Assembly: GCA_047972135.1 (NCBI GenBank)
Contig: JBKEAJ010000020.1
Coordinates: 1 to 14,187, forward strand
Direction of reading: 5' to 3'
DNA: 14,187 nucleotides
Origin: JBKEAJ01 sp047972135
GTDB lineage: Bacteria > Bacteroidota > Bacteroidia > Bacteroidales > Prolixibacteraceae
Shown: positions 7,550 to 14,187 of the stretch, one piece after another
How positions within the stretch are numbered: the stretch's first letter is position 1
Layout of the letters: every line of letters begins with the position of its first letter
Translations under genes and position numbers: made by a program
The notes under the pieces: generated by a model
Told to the model about the DNA's origin: nothing
Seen by the model: only the letters and a program-made list of their open reading frames with translations
The model's database searches: none

Positions 7550-8401
7550 ATGAACGGTTTTATAACACTTATATTGATTGCAGTATTGTCAATAAATACA
7601 AAAGCTCAAACTTTATTTGATTCTGTGACATGTCCTGAGTGTCAGGAGCTCTATAATTCGCAAATGCTAAAAGAGGCTAGAGATTGTTTTTTAAAGTATG
7701 ATACGAGTAGAATAGCTATTTACAATGCAGCTATTATAAGTCTAAATCTCGAAGACACACTGAGTGCTAGGAAATTGGCAAAGCAACTGATGAAGGGAAA
7801 ATATAGTATGGCGGAAGGATATTGTCTTTATGCTAGTACATTTGATACGAAATCAAAAGAATATACTGATGTCATAAATAAGGGCTTGGCAAAGTTCGAA
7901 GATAACGAAACATTGTATGGTTATAAAGTTAATTATTATATTGCTACTGAGAATTATCATGAGGCTATTAATGCCATTGATAAACAGATTGAGATAAGTA
8001 AAGATGACAATGCTAGTTCTTATTTTCTCAGAGGTACATTATATGGTAAAATGGGAGATATAGATAATTCTTTACGGAATTATGAGCTAGCCTTGAAAAT
8101 AGACCCCAATCATTTTCAGAGTAATTGTGATTTAGGTGCTTATTTCTATAATAAAGGAGTTGAAAAGGACCAAGAGCTAATTAAAATACAGTTAGATGAT
8201 ATAGAGCATTATGAAGAACTAAAACATGATGCAGAAATCGAATATCGAAAGGCTATTACATTTTTTGTCAAGGCAAACGAGACTCAACCTCAAGAAATAA
8301 TTATTCTTGAAATTTTAAGAAATCTATATCATAGGCTATCGGACTTTGACAAGTACAACCAAATAACAAAGAGTATTGAAGAATTAGAAAATGGCAAGTG
8401 A
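7550..8401 (+). CDS. Exported tetratricopeptide-repeat protein, function unknown
   Basis: I recognise a TPR protein but no specific function. The 283-residue product starts with a Sec-type signal (hydrophobic FITLILIAVLSI, likely cut near KAQ at about residue 20), so it should reach the periplasm. No lipobox is seen. Mature cysteines C28, C31 (CPEC) and C46 lie near the new N-terminus. TPR-like helix pairs occupy about 121-152 and 154-187, ending in the classic ALKIDPNHF. A third unit (188-247) is split by a charged insertion after NKGVE, an arrangement I associate with Bacteroidota TPR proteins. A last helix pair ends at the C-terminus. TPRs bind other proteins, so a scaffold role is inferred. 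Codon use is clearly more AT-rich than in panB next door. The gene converges on lspA with only 12 bases between the stops. Confidence 0.85.
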   Translation: MNGFITLILIAVLSINTKAQTLFDSVTCPECQELYNSQMLKEARDCFLKYDTSRIAIYNAAIISLNLEDTLSARKLAKQLMKGKYSMAEGYCLYASTFDTKSKEYTDVINKGLAKFEDNETLYGYKVNYYIATENYHEAINAIDKQIEISKDDNASSYFLRGTLYGKMGDIDNSLRNYELALKIDPNHFQSNCDLGAYFYNKGVEKDQELIKIQLDDIEHYEELKHDAEIEYRKAITFFVKANETQPQEIIILEILRNLYHRLSDFDKYNQITKSIEELENGK

Positions 8402-8413
8402 AAAGTTGCTGTT

Positions 8414-9055
8414 CTAACTAATAAGGTCAGATGTATCTTTTGTTTTCTCTTTGGACTTCTTTGAAAAATAATTTCTGTAAAAGAGTAGAAAACATACACT
8501 ACCCATAAAAACTGAGCTGTCGGCAATATTGAAAATATAACGGAAGAAGACAAAATCCGTGCCTCCCCATATCGGTATCCAAGAGGGAAGGGTAGTCTCT
8601 ATCATCGGAAAATAAAACATGTCTACAACATGTCCGTAGAACCAAGGAGCATAACCACTGCCATCTGATACAAATTGTGCTACCTGTCCGTAACTGGCTG
8701 TGAAATATTTACCATAAAATACACAGTCGATAGTGTTGCCTACTGCACCTGCAAATATGGCAGCAATACACAGTATCAGCCCTAAAGGTGCATCCCGCTT
8801 TGTGAGCTTTCCGATATATATGGCTATTGCTACTGAGGCGATTATCCTAAACAAAGTCAGAAATAACTTGTTGAAAAATTCCGTCCCAAATGCCATGCCC
8901 GGATTTTCCTGAAAGTATATATAGAACCAATTGCCACTCACCGGTATGGACTGACCTAAAGACATATTGGTCTTTATCCAAATCTTAAGCCATTGGTCTA
9001 CTATAAGTATTAGCACGATTAGCAATATTGCTATCAGCCCTTTTTTGTTCCTCAT
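8414..9055 (-). CDS. lspA: Lipoprotein signal peptidase (signal peptidase II)
   Basis: This inner-membrane aspartic peptidase removes the signal peptide from diacylglyceryl-modified prolipoproteins. The 213-residue protein has four hydrophobic segments (about 7-20, 64-82, 92-107 and 180-194). Conserved residues are D20, the ENPGMAF motif (50-56), GNTID (106-110), and the catalytic aspartates D145 (GHVVDMFYF) and D179 (FNIADS). It is longer than the E. coli enzyme (about 164). The extra length lies after GNTID (about 115-137), between the two catalytic aspartates (about 150-172) and in a Lys-rich tail; similar insertions are known in Bacteroidota LspA. Its ATG overlaps the TGA of the DksA-like gene (ATGA), so translation is probably coupled. 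It is the last gene of the ileS operon. No terminator is seen in the 12 bases before the convergent TPR gene. Confidence 0.95.
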   Translation of the reverse strand: MRNKKGLIAILLIVLILIVDQWLKIWIKTNMSLGQSIPVSGNWFYIYFQENPGMAFGTEFFNKLFLTLFRIIASVAIAIYIGKLTKRDAPLGLILCIAAIFAGAVGNTIDCVFYGKYFTASYGQVAQFVSDGSGYAPWFYGHVVDMFYFPMIETTLPSWIPIWGGTDFVFFRYIFNIADSSVFMGSVCFLLFYRNYFSKKSKEKTKDTSDLIS

Positions 9056-9432
9056 CTATTTTCTTCGTTCTTTGCCTCGATGCTCAGTGTGGCATGTGGA
9101 ACTGCCATCAAACGAGCTTTTGATATTAATTTATTGGTCTTCCTGCAAATGCCGTATGTCTTGTTCTCAATGCGCACTAAAGCCGCCTGAAGATGCTGTA
9201 TGAACTTCTGTTGCCGCATTGCCAGCTTCCCAGCTTCTTCCTTCGAAAGCGTGCCAGAGCTGTCTTCTAAAGACTTCAACGTGGGCGAAGTGTCGGAAGT
9301 ATCGTTGCTGTCCGACATGGTGAATGCACTCTTGTACATTGCATAGTCTGCTTTTGCACTCTCTAGCTTCTTGAGGATTAAGTCCTTAAATTCAGCTAGT
9401 TCTGCATCTGAATATCTTAACTTTTCTGTCAT
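9052..9432 (-). CDS. TraR/DksA-family protein with degenerate zinc finger
   Basis: DksA-type proteins enter the secondary channel of RNA polymerase and modulate initiation, for example at rRNA promoters. The 126-residue protein has the expected layout: an N-terminal helix (7-30), an acidic Ser/Thr-rich tip region (39-60), a second helix (63-90), then the diagnostic zinc-finger segment from TYGICRKT to ATLSIEAK (92-121). Only C96 of the four zinc ligands is kept; the others are T99, S117 and A120, so zinc should not be bound at this site. I recall Bacteroidota homologues sharing this loss. The gene starts 35 bases after the ileS stop and overlaps lspA by four bases, so it belongs to that operon. 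The canonical DxxDxA tip of E. coli DksA is not recognisable, so its regulatory activity is uncertain. Confidence 0.88.
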   Translation of the reverse strand: MTEKLRYSDAELAEFKDLILKKLESAKADYAMYKSAFTMSDSNDTSDTSPTLKSLEDSSGTLSKEEAGKLAMRQQKFIQHLQAALVRIENKTYGICRKTNKLISKARLMAVPHATLSIEAKNEENR

Positions 9433-9467
9433 GATGTGTTTTTTAAATCCGCAAAGTTAAATAAAAA

Positions 9468-12400
9468 TTATGACTTCTTTATTTTTATTCTTGCAAATAT
9501 GTCGCTATCTATCTCTACCTCTTCGCATTGTGCCAATTCAGAAACCGAAATAAGTTGCAAGCTATTTGCAAGCGTTTGAGTGTTTATATACTCTTTATAA
9601 ACCTCTAGTGCCTCCCTATAGTAGGTATTGTCGCTGATACAAATGTCAATCCTGTCGGTAACTGCAAAGCCCGAGTCTTTTCGGAGATTTTGAATCTTAT
9701 TCACGAACTCTCTTGCTATGCCTTCTTCTTTAAGCTCTTTGCTAATTTCAATGTTCAAGGCGACTGTCAGATTGCCTTCAGTAGCTACAAGCCAGCCCGG
9801 GATATCTTCAGTTTTTATCTCTACATCTTCAATGCTTATCTGAATTTCTTTGCCCTCGATTGCCAGTGTGTAAGATTCTTTTTTCTCTATTTCGTTAATT
9901 TGATCCTGACTAAATTTTGACAATTCACCCGCAATTTGCTTCATGAGATTGCCATATTTCGGACCCAAGGTCTTGAAGTTCGGTTTTATGCCTTTCTGAA
10001 TGAGTTGATCCTCAGGAGTGATGAATTTTACAGACTTGATGTTTACTTCTGATAGCACTATGTCTTGAATGGATTGGAATACATCTCTAAAATGTTCGTT
10101 CAATACCGGTACAATTATTCCCGACAGTGGTTGACGAACTTTGATTTTTTCTTTACGCCTCAATCCAAGTATCATAGACGATGCTCGCTGCGCCATTTCC
10201 ATCTTCTCCTCTAGCTCTGCGTCTATAAGTGTGTCGTCAGATTCCGGGAAATCACATAAGTGGACACTCTTGCAGACTCCAGCCTTGCTAGTGTCTACCA
10301 AGTCTTGGTACAAACGTTCTGCATAGAAAGGTGCAATGGGAGACATCAGTTTGGACACCGTAAGTAGACATTTGTAAAGTGTCTGATAGGCTAGTAGCTT
10401 ATTGTCGTCAAGCTCCCCTCCCCAAAAACGCTTACGGTTCAATCGTACATACCAATTGCTTAGATTCTCCGATACAAACTCCTCTATCGCCCGTGCGGCT
10501 CGGGTAGGCTCGTAGCTGTCGAAACTTTCGTCTACTTTTTTAACCAAGCTGTTCAATAGCGAAAGTATCCATTTGTCAAGCTCCGTCTGCTTGTCTGCCG
10601 ATATTTCTGCTTCTTCCCCCGTAAACCCGTCAATATTGGCGTACAAGGCAAAGAAGTTATAGGTGTTGTAGAGTGTGCCGAAAAACTTACGACGTACTTC
10701 TTCAACCCCATCAATATTAAATTTGAGGTTGTCCCATGGCTGTGAGTTACTCATCATATACCACCTCAATGGGTCGGCTCCATACTTGTCGATAGTCTGA
10801 AAAGGGTCAACAGCATTGTTTAGTCTTTTGGACATTTTGTTGCCATTTTTATCCTGAATCAGCCCCGTAGATATGATATTTTTAAATGCTACCGAGTCGT
10901 TAATCGCCGTTGCTATAACGTGGAGAGTGAAAAACCATCCACGTGTCTGGTCTACTCCTTCCGAAATGAAATCAGCAGGGAAATTGTCGGCAAATACATC
11001 TTTATTCTCAAAAGGGTAGTGCTGTTGTGCGTAGGGCATCGCTCCCGAATCGAACCAAACGTCGATGAGATCGCTTTCCCTATACATCCTCTCTCCCGAT
11101 GCTGATACCAATATAATATCGTCAACATTAGGGCGGTGTGGGTCGATGTTCAAATAATTTTCACTGCTGTTGTCGCCTGCCTTGAAATCTCCATACGGAT
11201 TGCTCTGCATATAGCCTTTGGATACCGACTTCTCTATTTCACTAATCAACTCCTCATACGAACCTATACATATTTCTTCCTTGCCATCTTCCGTACGCCA
11301 TATCGGCAGGGGTGTACCCCAATAGCGAGAACGACTCAAATTCCAGTCTACCAAGTTGCTGAGCCAGTTGCCAAAACGCCCCGTTCCCGTAGACTCAGGC
11401 TTCCAGTTGATAGTGTTGTTCAACTCTATCAGCCTGTCTTGTATGGCAGGAGTCTTTATAAACCATGAGTCGAGCGGGTAATACAATACCGGCTTGTCGG
11501 TTCTCCAACAATGCGGATAGCTGTGGACATATTTTTCAGACTTAAACAGCAAATCATTCTGCTTCAAATACACTGTTATATCAACGTCCAGAGGCAAATC
11601 ATCTTTGCTCTTGTTTGGGTCATAATCGGTTTTTACTGCCTTACCCGCAAATGATGAATAGCTATCTATATTCACATTAGATTTTACAAAGTCCGCCGAC
11701 ATCTCGTCAATGCCGTAAAAGAAACCCTTCTTATTAACTAGAGGTTGCCTACGCTCTTCCTTGTCGATAATGATAAGCGGTGATATGTCGTTCTGTTTTG
11801 CCACTCTGTTGTCGTCAGCACCAAAGGTCGGTGCAATATGAACGATGCCCGTACCATCGGAGGTTGTTACAAAGTCGCCCGAAATAACCCTGAAAGCGTC
11901 GCCCTCAGGCTTCACCCAGTCCAAAAGCTGTTCGTAGCCGATACCGCATAGCTCACTTCCTTTGTAGCTCTCGCATATCTCAAAAGGTATATGCTTGTCG
12001 CCTTCATTGTAATCCGAAAGTGCTAATTCTGCCGCTTTCTCATCGAAGTGCTTGGCTACTAGTTCTTTGGCAAGTATTGCCGTAATAGGCTTGCCCGAGT
12101 ATTTATTGTAAGATTTTACCCTGACATATTCAATATTACTACCCACTGCTAATGCGGTGTTGGAAGGCAAGGTCCAAGGGGTAGTCGTCCATGCCAGAAA
12201 ATATACATCGCCGTGAGCATCAGCGAAGAGCTTCTGCGATTTTTCGTTTTTTATTACCTTGAATTGAGCTACTGCCGTTGTGTCCTTCACATCTCGATAG
12301 CAACCGGGTTGGTTCAATTCGTGAGAGCTAAGTCCAGTCCCCGCAGCAGGAGAGTAGGGCTGAATCGTATAGCCCTTGTACAACAAACCTTTTTTGTACA

Positions 12401-12902
12401 TCTCTTTCAGCAACCACCATAGTGTCTCTATATACTTACTGTCGTAGGTAATGTAAGGATTGTCCATATCCACCCAATAGCCCATCTTGCGAGTCAGCTC
12501 TTCCCATTCGCCTGTATATTTCATCACTTCCTTGCGGCAGGCGGCGTTGTATTCCTCAACGCTGACCTTGCTGCCTATGTCGTCCTTCGTGATGTTTAGC
12601 ATTTTCTCTACTGCCAGCTCCACTGGCAGCCCATGGGTGTCCCAACCGGCCTTCCTGCCAACATGATAACCTTTCATCGTCTTGTATCTGCCAAACAAAT
12701 CTTTGATGGCGCGTGCCAGTACATGATGAATACCCGGCATCCCGTTTGCCGAGGGAGGACCCTCATAGAATATAAAAGCAGGTGCAGCCCCCCTGTCTTC
12801 AAGGCTCTTCTCAAAGGCCTGTATCTTGTCCCAGTATTTTATTATTTCCTTGTCAACTTCTGGCAAATCTAGTTGCTTGTATTCTTCAAACTTTCTACTC
12901 AT
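9468..12902 (-). CDS. ileS: Isoleucyl-tRNA synthetase
   Basis: This class Ia synthetase charges tRNA-Ile with isoleucine in the cytoplasm and edits mischarged valine. From the ATG at 12902 it has 1144 residues. The HIGH-type motif appears as GIHH (57-60) after PPSANGMP. The editing domain is marked by WTTTPWTLPSNTAL (from 238) and GTGIVHIAPTFGADD (from 350). KMSKR is at 689-693, followed by the anticodon-binding domain with LSNWYVRLNRKRFWGG. No C-terminal four-Cys zinc finger of the E. coli type is present. The frame is also open from an ATG at 12956, 18 codons upstream; I prefer 12902 because family homology starts at MSRKFEEY. A TATATTTG element lies upstream. It is the first gene of the ileS, dksA-like, lspA operon. 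Confidence 0.96.
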   Translation of the reverse strand: MSRKFEEYKQLDLPEVDKEIIKYWDKIQAFEKSLEDRGAAPAFIFYEGPPSANGMPGIHHVLARAIKDLFGRYKTMKGYHVGRKAGWDTHGLPVELAVEKMLNITKDDIGSKVSVEEYNAACRKEVMKYTGEWEELTRKMGYWVDMDNPYITYDSKYIETLWWLLKEMYKKGLLYKGYTIQPYSPAAGTGLSSHELNQPGCYRDVKDTTAVAQFKVIKNEKSQKLFADAHGDVYFLAWTTTPWTLPSNTALAVGSNIEYVRVKSYNKYSGKPITAILAKELVAKHFDEKAAELALSDYNEGDKHIPFEICESYKGSELCGIGYEQLLDWVKPEGDAFRVISGDFVTTSDGTGIVHIAPTFGADDNRVAKQNDISPLIIIDKEERRQPLVNKKGFFYGIDEMSADFVKSNVNIDSYSSFAGKAVKTDYDPNKSKDDLPLDVDITVYLKQNDLLFKSEKYVHSYPHCWRTDKPVLYYPLDSWFIKTPAIQDRLIELNNTINWKPESTGTGRFGNWLSNLVDWNLSRSRYWGTPLPIWRTEDGKEEICIGSYEELISEIEKSVSKGYMQSNPYGDFKAGDNSSENYLNIDPHRPNVDDIILVSASGERMYRESDLIDVWFDSGAMPYAQQHYPFENKDVFADNFPADFISEGVDQTRGWFFTLHVIATAINDSVAFKNIISTGLIQDKNGNKMSKRLNNAVDPFQTIDKYGADPLRWYMMSNSQPWDNLKFNIDGVEEVRRKFFGTLYNTYNFFALYANIDGFTGEEAEISADKQTELDKWILSLLNSLVKKVDESFDSYEPTRAARAIEEFVSENLSNWYVRLNRKRFWGGELDDNKLLAYQTLYKCLLTVSKLMSPIAPFYAERLYQDLVDTSKAGVCKSVHLCDFPESDDTLIDAELEEKMEMAQRASSMILGLRRKEKIKVRQPLSGIIVPVLNEHFRDVFQSIQDIVLSEVNIKSVKFITPEDQLIQKGIKPNFKTLGPKYGNLMKQIAGELSKFSQDQINEIEKKESYTLAIEGKEIQISIEDVEIKTEDIPGWLVATEGNLTVALNIEISKELKEEGIAREFVNKIQNLRKDSGFAVTDRIDICISDNTYYREALEVYKEYINTQTLANSLQLISVSELAQCEEVEIDSDIFARIKIKKS

Positions 12903-12982
12903 AGTATTCTTCGTGTTTACTCTTCTTGTTTCAGATATGCTCTCATTAAAGACCAAAGCATACCCCTGATTTTTATAACTCG

Positions 12983-12990
12983 CAAATATA
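12983..12990 (-). promoter_or_regulatory. Bacteroidota -7 promoter element for the ileS operon
   Basis: The minus strand reads TATATTTG, a TAnnTTTG match 80 bases before the chosen ATG and 26 before the alternative ATG. No clear -33 TTTG is found. The position is compatible with either start codon. Confidence 0.5.
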
Positions 12991-13102
12991 ACGATTATTT
13001 CAAATAAGAACTATTAATACCTCCTGAGCTTAGGAACAGACTGCTATCACCAAAGATGCTGCTTCTCGTTGTTGATACTGCTCTTGAAAAATAAATAACT
13101 TG

Positions 13103-13137
13103 TTTTGAGGGAGTTTGAAATTTAGTCCTTATCTTTG
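13103..13137 (+). promoter_or_regulatory. Bacteroidota promoter for the outer-membrane protein gene
   Basis: TATCTTTG (13130-13137) matches TAnnTTTG. TTTTG at 13103-13107 can serve as the -33 element, with 22 bases between. The start codon follows 32 bases later. Confidence 0.65.
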
Positions 13138-13169
13138 ACCCGACTTGTAAATTTTAAAATTATATCAGG

Positions 13170-13700
13170 ATGAAAAAACATTTGTTAGTATTGGTGTTTG
13201 TTCTTGTGGGGGCTATGGGCTACGCACAAGCTCCAATAGATCAGGGTGAGGTGCAATTAAATGCAGGGTTTGGATTTTCAAACGGAGGATTACCTATATA
13301 TGCAGGAGCAGAATTTGGAATAGGAAATAATATATCGCTCGGAGGATTGTTGTCATACCGTGGTGATAAGGATTCGTATTCTGTCGCAGGAACGGGCTAT
13401 AGTTGGAAGTATAGATACACAACTATCGCAGCTTTTGGTAACTATCACTTCAATGAGCTCTTGAATATTCCATCTAAGTTTGATTTTTATGCAGGGGTCT
13501 CGCTGGGATATACTATCTTTAAAGCCAAGTATGATGGCTCAGGAAGTGTAAGTTACGCAGGTTCTGAAGGTTCAGGCTTTTACTTTAGTGGGCAAGTTGG
13601 AGGACGATATTTCTTTACAGATAGATTTGCTGTGAACCTTGAGTTTGGTGGCGGAAACTATATATCAGGAGGAAAACTCGGTATTACATACAAGTTCTAG
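13170..13700 (+). CDS. Small outer-membrane beta-barrel protein
   Basis: The 176-residue product has a clear Sec signal peptide (MKK, a hydrophobic core, cut near GYAQ at about residue 20). The mature part is Gly- and aromatic-rich with alternating polar/nonpolar stretches, for example ISLGGLLSYRG and YTTIAAFGNYHF, as in small OmpX/OmpW-like eight-stranded barrels. It ends in GITYKF, the terminal Phe expected of a BAM-inserted barrel. The ligand or role is unknown; an adhesion or general porin-like function would be a guess. It has its own promoter and a strong terminator, so it is a single-gene unit. It lies just before the rRNA operon on the same strand. Confidence 0.85.
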   Translation: MKKHLLVLVFVLVGAMGYAQAPIDQGEVQLNAGFGFSNGGLPIYAGAEFGIGNNISLGGLLSYRGDKDSYSVAGTGYSWKYRYTTIAAFGNYHFNELLNIPSKFDFYAGVSLGYTIFKAKYDGSGSVSYAGSEGSGFYFSGQVGGRYFFTDRFAVNLEFGGGNYISGGKLGITYKF

Positions 13701-13722
13701 AACAATACGACTTTTGAGATTT

Positions 13723-13763
13723 AATCTCCACTTTGCAAGGCGGCAGGGTGGAGATTTTTTTTT
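13723..13763 (+). terminator. Strong intrinsic terminator of the outer-membrane protein gene
   Basis: AATCTCCAC (13723-13731) and GTGGAGATT (13748-13756) form a perfect 9-bp stem around a 16-base loop, and an unbroken T9 run covers 13755-13763. It starts 22 bases after the stop codon and insulates the gene from the rRNA operon. Confidence 0.92.
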
Positions 13764-13851
13764 GCTACGTCGAGCATATTTTATTACAGCATAGTTAATC
13801 TATTGATATTGTTGACTAAAACTATTTTTAACTATAAAAGTTGGAGAAATA

Positions 13852-13884
13852 TTTGGAATGTAGGTATATCTTGCCGTATCTTTG
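13852..13884 (+). promoter_or_regulatory. rRNA operon promoter (TTTG / TAnnTTTG)
   Basis: TTTG at 13852-13855 and TATCTTTG at 13877-13884 are separated by 21 bases, the best-matched promoter in the window. AT-rich sequence lies upstream (about 13795-13851), compatible with an UP-like element. The start of transcription is expected at about 13889-13892, so the 16S leader would be about 165 bases. Confidence 0.85.
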
Positions 13885-13888
13885 TCGG

Positions 13889-13922
13889 GTCTTTCGCTCT
13901 GAAAATGGCGAGAGACTTTTTT
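13889..13922 (+). other. Terminator-like hairpin at the 5' end of the rRNA leader
   Basis: GTCTTTCGC (13889-13897) pairs with GCGAGAGAC (13908-13916) over nine positions including one G-U pair, around a 10-base loop, and T6 follows directly at 13917-13922. It has the form of an intrinsic terminator but sits within the first tens of bases of the predicted rRNA transcript. Attenuation, 5'-end protection and processing are all possible. Confidence 0.6.
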
Positions 13923-13940
13923 GACGAGAAATGTCAATAA

Positions 13941-13952
13941 TGATCTTTGAAA
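13941..13952 (+). promoter_or_regulatory. boxA-like antitermination element in the rRNA leader
   Basis: TGATCTTTGAAA resembles the boxA core TGCTCTTT bound by NusB/NusE in rRNA leaders, with one substitution. It lies 104 bases before the 16S start and after the terminator-like hairpin. The assignment rests on position and similarity only. Confidence 0.45.
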
Positions 13953-14055
13953 TTATATTACGTAAAGAAAGCACAAGACAGGAAGAATTTTGAGAGGAAA
14001 ACCGTTTAGTCGTTAGGTATTTATTTAATGATTAGACAATAACAAGAACTTTTCT

Positions 14056-14187
<132 letters not shown>

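Larger units (their letters stand above)
13701..14055 (+). other. Gene-free stretch between the outer-membrane protein gene and 16S rRNA
   Basis: These 355 bases hold the terminator, the rRNA promoter, the leader hairpin and the boxA-like site listed separately. A small inverted repeat TTGAC/GTCAA (13921-13925, 13933-13937) and an 8-bp stem with two G-U pairs (14004-14011 with 14030-14037) lie in the leader. I see no credible coding frame. Confidence 0.7.

Noticed and set aside
11136..11468. 110-codon plus-strand frame inside ileS
   Set aside because: It is antisense to the conserved catalytic core of IleRS and has no supporting signals.
12903..12956. Upstream ATG adding 18 residues to IleRS
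   Set aside because: The added residues do not look like any IleRS N-terminus, whereas MSRKFEEY matches the usual Bacteroidota start; transcript mapping does not decide because both ATGs follow the promoter element.
13021..13100. Possible small RNA or remnant gene between ileS and the outer-membrane protein gene
   Set aside because: The imperfect palindrome CCTGAGCTTAGG is too short and mismatched, there is no promoter element on either strand directed at it, and no frame of useful length exists.

Overview
The window reads as a Bacteroidota chromosome, probably order Bacteroidales. Four observations support this. (1) Six genes or operons and the rRNA operon are preceded by the TAnnTTTG '-7' promoter element of this phylum, and start codons have A-rich rather than Shine-Dalgarno leaders. 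(2) The ileS - dksA/traR-like - lspA gene order and the long, insertion-bearing LspA are typical of the group. (3) Secretory and outer-membrane proteins end their signals in A-x-A or A-Q style. (4) The first 132 bases of a 16S rRNA gene at the right edge carry a Bacteroidales-like V1 region. The genus cannot be fixed from this.

Layout, left to right. Bases 1-1829 (minus) hold most of a eukaryote-like (GH13_8-type) glycogen branching enzyme whose C-terminus runs off the left edge. It follows, 29 bases downstream, a small DTGA retropepsin-like aspartic protease (1859-2296, minus). A perfect 15-bp hairpin separates these from a large exported tricorn-type S41 protease (2387-5668, minus). Next comes protein-L-isoaspartate methyltransferase (5820-6467, minus), divergent from panB (6597-7409, plus). 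An AT-rich exported TPR protein (7550-8401, plus) converges on the ileS/dksA-like/lspA operon (12902-8414, minus). At the right are a small outer-membrane beta-barrel protein (13170-13700, plus) with a strong terminator, then the promoter, leader and start of an rRNA operon.

Most genes are housekeeping: glycogen synthesis, protein repair, pantothenate/CoA synthesis, lipoprotein maturation, isoleucine charging and ribosome synthesis. Two proteolysis genes (tricorn-like and retropepsin-like) lie side by side but are separated by a hairpin, so they are probably separate transcription units. I see no CRISPR array, transposase, integrase, toxin-antitoxin pair or phage gene, and no clearly novel multi-gene system. 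The items most worth a second look are a terminator-like hairpin plus T-run at the very start of the rRNA transcript, the retropepsin-branching enzyme pairing, a zinc-finger-degenerate DksA-like protein, and a near-leaderless arrangement for pcm.
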